Positions 44,903 through 52,675 of a stretch of 64,000 nucleotides of DNA are shown piece after piece. The translations under genes were made by a program, and so were the position numbers. Positions within the stretch are counted from its first letter, which is position 1, and every line of letters starts with the position of its first letter. The stretch is from contig NZ_VFRQ01000004.1 in NCBI RefSeq assembly GCF_006385705.1, forward strand, positions 310,001 to 374,000, written 5' to 3'. This DNA is from Pontibacter mangrovi. Its GTDB lineage: Bacteria > Bacteroidota > Bacteroidia > Cytophagales > Hymenobacteraceae. The notes under the pieces are model-generated. The model worked only from the letters and a program-made list of their open reading frames with translations. It was not told the DNA's origin and did no database searches.

Positions 44903-45565
44903 TTATACATTCACCTCCTCCGGCCGTTCCTCGGTCAGCGTATCCCGCAGCTTGGCAAATACGTTCAGGGCCACCTGAAATACGGGGCTCAGAATAAGGG
45001 TATACAAAAACGTAACTACGTGGATCGGGCCTCCCAGCAGAAAACCTATCACTAAAACGGTGCTCTCCACAACGATCCTGGACTTGCTCACAGATAGGCC
45101 GGTGCGATCCGCCATGGTCAGCATAAAGCCGTCGCGGGGGCCGGCGCCGATGCCACCGGCCACATACAGGCCGCCTGCCATACCGATGATAAGTATAGCC
45201 AGCAGCAGCCACAGGTAGTCGAGCCAGGTATGGGTGGCGTCCGGCAGAAAATCCAGCCACAGAAAGAAGTCCATGAAAGGGCCGATGAGCAAGGCATTGA
45301 GGAAGGTGCCGATGTTGATGTACTTGCGGCTGACCAGCAGCGAGGAAAAGATTACGACCATGCCCACGATCACGCTCCAGGTGCCGATGCTCCAGCCAAA
45401 CTTATCCGACAGGGCCACGTTCAGCACATCCCAGGGGTGCAGGCCCAGGTGCCGTACCTTTACCGCAATCGCGATGCCGAGGCCAAAAAGGATGAGCCCC
45501 AGGAAAAAGAAAGTATAGCGAATGACCCAGTTGCGCGGGGTATCCGATTTTATCGACAAAGCCAT
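44903..45565 (-). CDS. YczE/YyaS/YitT-family membrane protein
   Basis: A 220-residue integral membrane protein with five or six hydrophobic helices. Blocks GLHPWDVLNVALSDKFGWSIGTW, FLNALLIGPFMDFFLWL and GGIGAGPRDGFMLTMADRTG are characteristic of the family. The transported or sensed compound is unknown. It has a short cytoplasmic charged tail (EERPEEVNV). Confidence 0.85.
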   Translation of the reverse strand: MALSIKSDTPRNWVIRYTFFFLGLILFGLGIAIAVKVRHLGLHPWDVLNVALSDKFGWSIGTWSVIVGMVVIFSSLLVSRKYINIGTFLNALLIGPFMDFFLWLDFLPDATHTWLDYLWLLLAILIIGMAGGLYVAGGIGAGPRDGFMLTMADRTGLSVSKSRIVVESTVLVIGFLLGGPIHVVTFLYTLILSPVFQVALNVFAKLRDTLTEERPEEVNV

Positions 45566-45609
45566 GCTGCAAGTTTAGCAATTCTGCCTGTATCGCCACG
45601 CGCTTTCGT

Positions 45610-45646
45610 AAAAAAGAAATCCCCGCCATAGGTTGGCAGGGATTTC
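45610..45646 (-). terminator. terminator of the outer-membrane receptor gene
   Basis: On the minus strand, GAAATCCCTGCCA and TGGCGGGGATTTC pair with one mismatch and are followed by TTTTTT. It ends the gene at 45686. Confidence 0.82.
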
Positions 45647-45685
45647 GGTAGACAGGAAAATAGGTAGTAGTTAAACTTGTGTGGC

Positions 45686-48160
45686 TTACATGCCGCCGGC
45701 TCCGCCGTTGCCGTCGCCTTGCTTGGTGTCGTCGTTGCGGATGCTGCGCTTGCGGCGCATTTTCTGCTTCTCCATCTTACCGAAGCGGTAGTCGAAGGTA
45801 ACACGGGCACCGCGGTTGTAGTTGTTGATGTGGATGCGCTGCGTGTACTCTATGGCCTCCACGTCGTTATCCATCTTCATGCTCTTGCGGAAGGGGTTAT
45901 CCAGACCTACGCTGATGCCGCCCTTACCTTTAAACAGCTCTTTCTTAAAGGCCAGGGTATGGTAGGAGAAGGAGGCGAACCTGCCTTGCAGCTGAATTCT
46001 GCGTGAGTTGAAGCCGCCGTTAAACTGGGCGCTGAAGCCTTTGCCGAAATCATAGGAGGTGTTACCGTTGATATTATACATCCAGCCGCTATTCTCATAC
46101 AAGGAACTCTTCAGGTCCACGTAGTAGATGTTGGAGCTACCGCTGATGCTCCAGGCTTTGACCGGTTTCACAGAGCCGAACAAGCTGATACCGTAGGTCT
46201 GGTTCTTGGCCACGTTCGCAAAGGTCAGCACGGTGGTGTTGTCTTCTTTGCCCGGCACCGTCTCAATGGCGTTGTCGGTTTGGCGCATGTAAAGGCTCGC
46301 GCTGATGGAAGAGGTTTTAAAGTAGGTGCTGTAGCCAAGCTCATACAGGTCAGTTAGCTCGGCATCCAGGTTCGGGTTACCGCGCACCACTGTGCCCGGC
46401 GCCTGCTCCTGGTCAAACGGATTCAGGTAGAACAGCGACGGGCGCTGGATACGCTGAGTGAAGTTGGCCTTTAAGGTATGCTTTTCCTTTAAAGTATAGG
46501 ATAGGGCCACGCTCGGGATAAAATTATCGTAGCTGTCGGAGAATTCCTGGTCCGCCGTGATTAGGTCTGCCCCGATCTCGGTGTGCTCGTAGCGGCTACC
46601 TAACTTCACGTTCAGTTTCTTCCTGATGGCAAAACCGTAAGTCAGGTAAGAGGCATACACATCCTGGCCATACTCAAACTTTTCCAGTCTTTTAGTTTCT
46701 TCACCTTTCTCAATATCACGATAGATTCCGTCGCTGCTCACATCCCGGAAGATGCTTTTTGCGCCAACCTCCAGGGTGGTTTTATTCTCAAACGGGTGCA
46801 CATAATCCACTTGGAAGGTCAGCTCGTCATTACCGCCGTCGTTTTGGTTGCGCTGGAAGTAGTAAGGGGCTTCGCCGTCGTTAAAGCGGTCTTGGTAATT
46901 GCGTGTATCTGTATCGGTGGTGGAGTACTGAGAGAGTATGGCAAGTTCCTGGCCCGGCTTCTCAAAGCTATGCACAAAGTCGAGGTTAAAGTCGGTGCCC
47001 TGGCGCTTGTTGCGGTTTTCTATATCAGTGTTGAATACTTCTTCGGGTATCAATACACCTCCTTCTGTGAAAGTCTGGCTCTGGTCATTCTGCATTTTAA
47101 ATTCGCCACCGTTGCGGCGAACGCTGCCCGAGAGGCTGTTTTTGGCAGAAATCTCGTAATCAAAGCCTAGCTGCCCGTTCATAAAGGCCCCCTGGATGTC
47201 AGTGTCCCCGAACTGAGAGCGGATGGTGCGGGTAGCCTCCGGCTCGTTGAACATGGTAATGTTGGACATATTGCCATGGTTGTAGAACATAAATGTGCTG
47301 GCGCTGGCGTTGATGCCCAGTTTGCCGCGGCGCACGTTCAGGCTGGCGTTGCCGTTGCTCGAGCGGGTACCCGCCGTGGCGCTCACCGAGCCGCTCACCC
47401 CCTCCAGGCCGCTGTCCTTCTTGGTGATGATGTTGATGATACCGGCCGTTCCCTCGGCGTCATACTTGGCAGAGGGGCTGGTGATCACCTCCACCGACTT
47501 GATCATATCCGCAGGAATCTGCTTCAGGGCATCGGCCACGCTGCCCGCCATGATAGACGAAGGCTTGTTGTTGATGAGCACGCGCACGTTAGAGCTGCCG
47601 CGCAGCTGCACGTTACCGTCGGTGTCTACGCTCAGGGATGGTACCTTCTGCAGCACATCGGCGGCATTGCCGCCGGCGTTCGTAATGTCTTTCTCGGCGT
47701 TGTACACGGTGCGGTCAATCTTCTCCTCCACCAGCGGCTTCTCGCCGGTAATCACCACCTCGCCCAGCTTTTTGGCATCTGAAGCCAGGGAAATAGTGCC
47801 CACGTTCACCTCGGCGTTATCGGAGGCCACGGTTACGTTCTCCACCGCCTGCTGCTGGTATCCTAGAAAAGACACCTGGATTTTATACTTGCCTGCCGCC
47901 ACTTTCTGTAGGGTAAACTGGCCTTTTCCGTCGGCCATAGTGCCGTCGATGGGCTTTCCGGTATTGAGGCTGATGAGCGCCACGGTGGCAAACTCGATGG
48001 GCTGCTTGGTGTCAGCGTCCAGCACGGTACCGCTGATTTTAGCGTTGCCTTTTGGAGTAGGGGTGGCAGCCTGTTGTTGCGCCGCCGCCTGCTGCGGCGC
48101 CTGTGCTAACACTGCCGTGGTACTCAGACCCAGCAATATCAGGAGTAAATGCTTCTTCAT
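45686..48160 (-). CDS. TonB-dependent receptor, outer-membrane beta-barrel family protein
   Basis: An 824-residue outer-membrane protein: signal peptide (to VLAQ), Ala/Gln-rich linker, carboxypeptidase-regulatory-like domain (about 40-125, ISGTVLDADTKQPIEFATV), plug (VLQKVPSLSVDTDGNVQLRGSSNVRVLINNKP region) and a long barrel ending in VTFDYRFGK. The tail is rich in Lys, Asp and Gly. It differs from the SusC group and has no SusD partner. The substrate is unknown. The gene has a strong terminator and no clear regulator. Confidence 0.9.
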   Translation of the reverse strand: MKKHLLLILLGLSTTAVLAQAPQQAAAQQQAATPTPKGNAKISGTVLDADTKQPIEFATVALISLNTGKPIDGTMADGKGQFTLQKVAAGKYKIQVSFLGYQQQAVENVTVASDNAEVNVGTISLASDAKKLGEVVITGEKPLVEEKIDRTVYNAEKDITNAGGNAADVLQKVPSLSVDTDGNVQLRGSSNVRVLINNKPSSIMAGSVADALKQIPADMIKSVEVITSPSAKYDAEGTAGIINIITKKDSGLEGVSGSVSATAGTRSSNGNASLNVRRGKLGINASASTFMFYNHGNMSNITMFNEPEATRTIRSQFGDTDIQGAFMNGQLGFDYEISAKNSLSGSVRRNGGEFKMQNDQSQTFTEGGVLIPEEVFNTDIENRNKRQGTDFNLDFVHSFEKPGQELAILSQYSTTDTDTRNYQDRFNDGEAPYYFQRNQNDGGNDELTFQVDYVHPFENKTTLEVGAKSIFRDVSSDGIYRDIEKGEETKRLEKFEYGQDVYASYLTYGFAIRKKLNVKLGSRYEHTEIGADLITADQEFSDSYDNFIPSVALSYTLKEKHTLKANFTQRIQRPSLFYLNPFDQEQAPGTVVRGNPNLDAELTDLYELGYSTYFKTSSISASLYMRQTDNAIETVPGKEDNTTVLTFANVAKNQTYGISLFGSVKPVKAWSISGSSNIYYVDLKSSLYENSGWMYNINGNTSYDFGKGFSAQFNGGFNSRRIQLQGRFASFSYHTLAFKKELFKGKGGISVGLDNPFRKSMKMDNDVEAIEYTQRIHINNYNRGARVTFDYRFGKMEKQKMRRKRSIRNDDTKQGDGNGGAGGM

Positions 48161-48565
48161 AGTTTATGTCTTTTAGTGTGGCTATACCTTTTATAAGTGC
48201 GGTTTTTTATACTTGCTAATGATTTAGGGTACAAAGTAAAGCTGCAGAACGGTAGCACTGAAATGGAATATACCAAAGTATAGCATTTCTATATAAACAG
48301 GCAGTGGCGGCCGATGAGCAGTTGGTAGGCATAATGTGCTGCTTGGTCGATAGGGACGTTTCCAGAGGTAGGTGTGCTGTAACGGGACAGGTCTAAATTA
48401 CGGCGTAAAGGGCATACAGGGCATATTTACCAGGTCGGTGCAGGTCTGGCCGGGCGGTACAGGAGAGTCTGTGTTAGCAGCTGAGGTAAAAATAATCGGG
48501 GTAAGTACAGGCCGTTTGGGCTAGGCTTAATATATTTGCAACGAATAGTACTGCTAACCGCAAGA
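48161..48565 (+). promoter_or_regulatory. gene-free upstream region with promoter -7 element
   Basis: TATATTTG at 48531-48538 is a perfect match to the Bacteroidota -7 consensus TAnnTTTG and lies 28 bp before the riboswitch P1 arm, so a transcript would begin around 48545. No good TTTG -33 element is at the usual spacing. The rest of the 400 bp shows no gene; it includes two TATACTT/AAGTATA copies near 48208 and 48280. Confidence 0.5.
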
Positions 48566-48668
48566 AATTTATAGAAGAAGAGGCGAGAGAACAGGCTCTG
48601 TGAACCTCTGGCAACCATCCTCCTCGGAAAGGTGCCACATCCTGCCCAAAAACGGGAAAATATAAATT
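48566..48668 (+). promoter_or_regulatory. SAM-I-type riboswitch (cysG-tauE / metZ unit)
   Basis: The aptamer core shows the S-box signatures: AAGAGGCGAGAGA (start of P2 with the kink-turn part), GGCTC...CCTCTGGCAACC, then AAGGTGCCACATCCTGCCC. The outer helix P1 can form between AATTTATA (48566-48573) and TATAAATT (48661-48668). The same helix in the second copy (55963-56067) pairs with ATTTATA / TATAAAT although bases around it differ. The poly-Cys ORF begins 9 nt after the P1 3' arm. SAM-I RNAs normally repress sulfur and methionine genes when SAM is high. Confidence 0.85.
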
Positions 48669-48676
48669 GTAACACC

Positions 48677-48775
48677 ATGAACACAACACCAAACTTTCTT
48701 ATTGCCGGGAGTAATAATTCCCACTTCAGCTTTGCCGCCACTGCTGATATGTGTTGCTGTTGCTGTTGTATCTAA
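48677..48775 (+). CDS. poly-cysteine leader peptide
   Basis: A 32-codon ORF starting 9 nt after the riboswitch: MNTTPNFLIAG..., ending DMCCCCCCI. The six Cys codons (48752-48769) are consecutive. It is too short for normal gene finding. A ribosome starved for charged tRNA-Cys would stall there, which suggests cysteine-dependent attenuation of the downstream sulfur genes. A second leader with six Cys codons is at 55824-55952, after another riboswitch. Poly-Cys leader ORFs acting as cysteine attenuators are known from mycobacteria; whether this one is translated is not shown here. Confidence 0.72.
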   Translation: MNTTPNFLIAGSNNSHFSFAATADMCCCCCCI

Positions 48776-48875
48776 TACATTTCCCCGGATTTACGGCCTC
48801 GGCAATGCGCCAAGTTAGAGTGGGGTATCCTGCTTTATAGGCTTGACAAGAGAGGAGGAAGATTGCCTTCCAGCC

Positions 48876-48912
48876 CAAAGCTATACTGTAGGCATTGCAG
48901 CTGATAGCTTTG
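48876..48912 (+). promoter_or_regulatory. hairpin before the cysG-tauE gene
   Basis: A perfect 9-bp stem, CAAAGCTAT / ATAGCTTTG with a 19-nt loop, ends 29 nt before the start codon. There is no U tract, so it would not be a rho-independent terminator. It could act on translation of the following gene, or hold the position of an attenuation structure (inference). Confidence 0.45.
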
Positions 48913-48941
48913 TAAGTATAACAACGAAGAATTTTAAGTAA

Positions 48942-50471
48942 ATGGATAACCTCCAGGACGAACATACGCTAGCCTATACTATACCCGACAAGGCCGCAGA
49001 AACGGCAAACCCGCTGTTCCCGGTGTTTCTAAAGCTGGACGAACTGCAAACGCTGGTAATAGGCGGTGGAACTGCAGGGATGGAAAAGCTCTCCGCCATA
49101 CTTGCCAACAGTCCAAACGCGAAAGTCAGGTTGGTAACGCCGCAGGTGCAGGCAAGCATCCGGGCGCTGGCGGCAGCCTATCCGCAGGTGGAGGTGCTGG
49201 CGCGAGAGTTTCAGGAGGAAGACCTGACAGGGCAGGACCTGGTGCTGGTTGCCACTGATGACGATATCCTGAACAAAGCCATCGGCGATCTGGCCAGATC
49301 CCGGAAAATCCTCACGAATGTGGCCAATATGCCGCAGCAGAGCGATTTTTACCTGGGCTCGGTGGTGCAGAAGGGCAGCTTAAAAATAGGCATCTCTACC
49401 AACGGCAAGTCGCCGGCGGTGGCCAAGCGGGTAAAAGAGGTGCTGCACGAGGCCTTTCCGGAGGAGATAGACCAGGTGCTGGGAAAGATGGGCAAGATAC
49501 GGACGCAGCTGAACGGCGACTTTACTGAGAAGGTAAGGCGGCTGAACGAGCTGACGGAAGGGCTGGTAAACCCCATCCCCAAAAAGCGCTACAAGTATGG
49601 CCTTACCTATGTGCTGGCCGTTTTCTCTGCTGTTATCGCCCTAATGGTGACCGGGCACCTGCTGTTTACCTACATCCCGCTGCAAACCATAGGCCACCTG
49701 GCCCTGGAGGCTGCCGCCCAGGTAGACTCTGAGATTCTGATCTTTATACTTGCCGGCTTTGTGGCGCAGCTGATAGACGGTGCCCTGGGTATGGCCTATG
49801 GCGTAAGCGCGACAACATTTCTACTCAGTTTTGGGGTGAGCCCTGTGGCGGCCAGCGCCAGCGTGCATGCCTCTGAGATCTTCACCTCCGGCGTATCCGG
49901 CTGGATGCACCTCAAGTTCCGGAACGTCAACAACAAGCTGTTCAAGAACATTGTGCTGCCGGGGGTGCTGGGCGCTATACTGGGGGCTTATCTGCTGTTT
50001 ACGTTCGAGGAATACCTGTATATCATTAAGCCCGTTGTGGCGGCTTATACGTTGGTGCTGGGAATCCTCATCCTGCGGAAGGTGCTGCGCAAGAAAGTGA
50101 AGAAGCAACCGGTGAAAAAGCTGGGCTTTCTGGCTACGGCAGGCGGTTTCCTGGATGCCATCGGCGGCGGTGGCTGGGGCCCGATCGTATCGTCCACACT
50201 CATTGCAAAAGGCCGCAACCCCATGTATACCATTGGCTCCGTAAACCTGGCCGAGTTCTTTGTGTCCATCGCCAGCTCTGCCACGTTTGTCGCTTTTGCA
50301 GGCATCTCGCACTGGCAGATCATTGTGGGGCTTATACTTGGCGGCTGTATCTCAGCTCCGATCGGGGCCATGCTGGCGCGCCGGCTGCCGGTAAAAACGA
50401 TGATGATCATTGTGGGTATCGTGGTGATCGTGGTCAGTTTGAGGCTGATCGTGATGGCGCTGCCGTTTTAA
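48942..50471 (+). CDS. fusion of siroheme synthase N-domain (CysG-N type) and TauE/SafE exporter
   Basis: Residues about 24-205 are a precorrin-2 dehydrogenase/ferrochelatase domain: FPVFLKLDELQTLVIGGGTAGMEK (NAD site), RLVTPQVQ, VLVATDDDILNKAI, KIGISTNGKSPAVAKRVKE. After a charged linker, residues about 215-505 form a TauE/SafE-type permease with about eight helices (ILAGFVAQLIDGALGMAYGVSATTFLLSFG and similar GG-rich segments). The enzyme makes siroheme for sulfite reductase, and the permease may move sulfite or an organosulfur anion. The fusion links cofactor synthesis and transport. It is the first gene after the riboswitch and poly-Cys leader. Confidence 0.88.
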   Translation: MDNLQDEHTLAYTIPDKAAETANPLFPVFLKLDELQTLVIGGGTAGMEKLSAILANSPNAKVRLVTPQVQASIRALAAAYPQVEVLAREFQEEDLTGQDLVLVATDDDILNKAIGDLARSRKILTNVANMPQQSDFYLGSVVQKGSLKIGISTNGKSPAVAKRVKEVLHEAFPEEIDQVLGKMGKIRTQLNGDFTEKVRRLNELTEGLVNPIPKKRYKYGLTYVLAVFSAVIALMVTGHLLFTYIPLQTIGHLALEAAAQVDSEILIFILAGFVAQLIDGALGMAYGVSATTFLLSFGVSPVAASASVHASEIFTSGVSGWMHLKFRNVNNKLFKNIVLPGVLGAILGAYLLFTFEEYLYIIKPVVAAYTLVLGILILRKVLRKKVKKQPVKKLGFLATAGGFLDAIGGGGWGPIVSSTLIAKGRNPMYTIGSVNLAEFFVSIASSATFVAFAGISHWQIIVGLILGGCISAPIGAMLARRLPVKTMMIIVGIVVIVVSLRLIVMALPF

Positions 50472-50572
50472 AAGTATAACAGGTGAAGCAAGTATAAAAT
50501 CAGTTTGAATTTACATAGCGTGGGTGCGGAACTGCAAAGTCCTGTAACCGGCTACTAACATCTACAGAATTT

Positions 50573-51748
50573 ATGGAAAATATGGAAAACGAAACCGGAG
50601 CCATACGTTTGCAGGCGCAGCGCTCGCAGTACCGGGAGCACTCGGTGCCTTTATACCTTACCTCCAGCTTTATGTTTGAGGATGCCGAGCAGGCGCGCGC
50701 CGTGTTTGCCGAAGAGGAGCAAGGGCAGGTATACTCCCGCTATGGCAACCCAAACGTAGACGAGCTGCTGCAGAAGATGTGCTTCCTGGAGAAGGCGGAG
50801 GATGGCTTCGCGTTTGCGTCGGGGATGGGCGCTATCTTTGGCACCCTGGGGGCCTTGCTGCAGTCCGGCGACCACGTACTGGCCTGCCGGTCTGTTTTTG
50901 GCTCTACGCACCAGCTGCTCACGAACGTTTTCCCGAAATGGGGCATTACTCATACGTATGCCGATGCGTCAAAGCCGGAGGAGTGGGAGAGCCTGATCAC
51001 GCCGGCCACCAAACTTATACTGATCGAAACGCCCTCTAACCCGGGGCTGGAGCTGATAGACCTGGAGTGGCTGGGCGAGTTGAAGCGCAAGTATAACCTG
51101 CTGCTGGTGGTGGATAACTGCTTCGCCACGCCTGTATTGCAAACGCCAACCGACTTTGGCGCAGACCTGGTGCTGCACTCTGCCACTAAGTATATCGATG
51201 GGCAGGGACGTGTGCTGGGAGGGGTAACCGTAGGCCCTAAGGAGCTGATCGCGAAGATTCGTTTCTTTGCCCGCCACACCGGGCCGGCCATGTCGCCGTT
51301 CAACGCCTGGGTGCTTTCTAAAAGCCTGGAGACGCTGCAGCTGCGGGTGGAGAAGCATTGCGAGAATGCCCTGAAACTGGCTGAGGCACTGGAGGGAAAC
51401 CCGGCGCTGGAGAAGGTGAATTACCCGTTTCTGCCATCGTTCCCGCAGTATGATTTGGCCAGGAAGCAGATGCGCCAGGGCGGGGGCATCGTGACGTTGG
51501 AGGTAAAAGGCGGCTACGACGCAGCTAAGCGCTTTATTGATAACCTGCAGATGGCCAGCATCACGTCCAACCTCGGCGATACCCGCACCATCGTCACGCA
51601 TCCGGCCTCCACCACGCACTCCAAACTGAAAGAGGAAGAACGCGCTGCCACGGGCATTACGCCTGGTTTAGTGCGCGTATCGGTTGGCCTGGAAAGTATA
51701 AACGACATCATTGCTGACGTGAAGCAGGCGCTGGAGCGGGTGTCGTAG
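50573..51748 (+). CDS. Cys/Met-metabolism PLP enzyme (O-succinylhomoserine sulfhydrylase / cystathionine gamma-synthase type)
   Basis: A 391-residue gamma-family PLP enzyme. YSRYGNPNVDELLQKMCFLE, FASGMGAI, IETPSNPGLELIDLEWL, VVDNCFATPVLQTP and the lysine in LHSATKYIDGQGRVLGG (about K206) are typical. The C-terminus has GDTRTIVTHPASTTHSKL. Whether it makes homocysteine from sulfide (MetZ) or cystathionine (MetB) cannot be decided by eye. It lies 100 bp after the siroheme-TauE gene without a clear terminator, so is likely the second gene of the riboswitch-controlled unit. Confidence 0.85.
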   Translation: MENMENETGAIRLQAQRSQYREHSVPLYLTSSFMFEDAEQARAVFAEEEQGQVYSRYGNPNVDELLQKMCFLEKAEDGFAFASGMGAIFGTLGALLQSGDHVLACRSVFGSTHQLLTNVFPKWGITHTYADASKPEEWESLITPATKLILIETPSNPGLELIDLEWLGELKRKYNLLLVVDNCFATPVLQTPTDFGADLVLHSATKYIDGQGRVLGGVTVGPKELIAKIRFFARHTGPAMSPFNAWVLSKSLETLQLRVEKHCENALKLAEALEGNPALEKVNYPFLPSFPQYDLARKQMRQGGGIVTLEVKGGYDAAKRFIDNLQMASITSNLGDTRTIVTHPASTTHSKLKEEERAATGITPGLVRVSVGLESINDIIADVKQALERVS

Positions 51749-52097
51749 CTAGGTGGTTAGCAGGCTGTTTATATCTAAGTTTGGTCGATTTCCCTGCCGC
51801 AAGATTGCATCGTGTGGCTTTATTGGGGCAAGCTTTCAGCTTGTGAACGTATAAACCTTGCGTCATAAACAACCACGAGTGGAAAACTCGTGGGAGGTTT
51901 ACAGAATAGTGAATATAGGCTCTAATCTTGGCCTTTCTCAGTGGCAGTGTCTTTTCATTCTCCATACTTTTAACAGGCTGTAGGAGGATGATCTGTAAAC
52001 AAACCGCATCCGTTTGCGCTTTAACATAAACAAAGTATAAACTTGCTTTGCACCGCCTGCAGCCGTAGTTTGCAAGTATAGCTAATCAAAAACAAGT
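51749..52097. other. intergenic region without a gene
   Basis: It contains one clean hairpin, CCACGAGT / ACTCGTGG with loop GGAAA, at 51873-51893 and AAGTATA copies near 52034 and 52074. The hairpin has no U tract; a transcription stop here is only possible. No protein or known RNA is supported. Confidence 0.45.
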
Positions 52098-52517
52098 ATG
52101 GAAGTTAACCTTACACGCGTAGACGAGGATTACCACTTCGTGGCGACAGGAGCGTCTGGAGTGGAGATAAACATAGACGGATCGCCGGCAATAGGTGGCC
52201 ACAACGCCGGTGCCCGGCCAATGGAGCTGCTGCTGATGGGCCTCGGCGGCTGCAGTGCCATCGATGTGATCCAAATCCTGAAAAAGAAGCGGCAGCAGAT
52301 CGACTCCTTCAACATCAATGTTAAAGCAGAGCGTGTAGAGGGAGAGGCGCCTTCGCTTTTTAAGCAGATACACGTGCACTTTGTACTGGGCGGACCGCTG
52401 GAGGAGCTGAAGGTGCAGCAGGCCATTCAACTGTCGATGGACAAGTACTGCTCCGTGGCAGCCATACTTTACAAAACAGCCACCATCACCTATAGCTTTG
52501 AGGTGGCGGTGATGTAG
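52098..52517 (+). CDS. OsmC-family protein
   Basis: A 139-residue OsmC/Ohr-fold protein. The two redox cysteines are in MGLGGCSAIDV (near residue 55) and MDKYCSVAAIL (near 118). The spacing fits the OsmC group. Such proteins reduce organic peroxides with thiols. It lies next to cysteine-biosynthesis genes, but no shared transcript is evident. Confidence 0.9.
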   Translation: MEVNLTRVDEDYHFVATGASGVEINIDGSPAIGGHNAGARPMELLLMGLGGCSAIDVIQILKKKRQQIDSFNINVKAERVEGEAPSLFKQIHVHFVLGGPLEELKVQQAIQLSMDKYCSVAAILYKTATITYSFEVAVM

Positions 52518-52553
52518 CCGGATTGGCACAAGTATAATTATGTCAAACTCATA

Positions 52554-52573
52554 GCGCAAGCGTCCGCTTGTGC
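52554..52573. repeat. 20-bp palindromic repeat
   Basis: GCGCAAGCGTCCGCTTGTGC; an exact copy in inverted orientation is at 36970-36989, and a diverged relative is near 20475. It lies 37 bp after the OsmC stop. Confidence 0.65.
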
Positions 52574-52587
52574 TGCGTTAATAAAGT

Positions 52588-52622
52588 AAAAGCCGCTGCA
52601 GTTTATACTTGCAGCGGCTTTT
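52588..52622. terminator. bidirectional terminator, OsmC / cysN
   Basis: A 13-bp stem, AAAAGCCGCTGCA / TGCAGCGGCTTTT, with a 9-nt loop containing most of a TATACTT word. A and T tracts on the outside allow function in both directions between these convergent genes. Confidence 0.85.
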
Positions 52623-52635
52623 GCTATAGCTCGTA

Positions 52636-52669
52636 AGACGCTCACAGGTCTGAAAGACGCTGTGAGGTC
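52636..52669. repeat. dispersed palindromic repeat, copy 2
   Basis: Nearly the same 34-bp sequence as at 3209-3243 (CTCACAGGTCTGAAAGACGCTGTGAG core). It ends 7 bp before the stop of cysN. Confidence 0.6.
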
Positions 52670-52675
52670 ATCTCA

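Noticed and set aside
48427..48741. Minus-strand frame across the first riboswitch
   Set aside because: Runs antisense through a structured RNA; no protein features.
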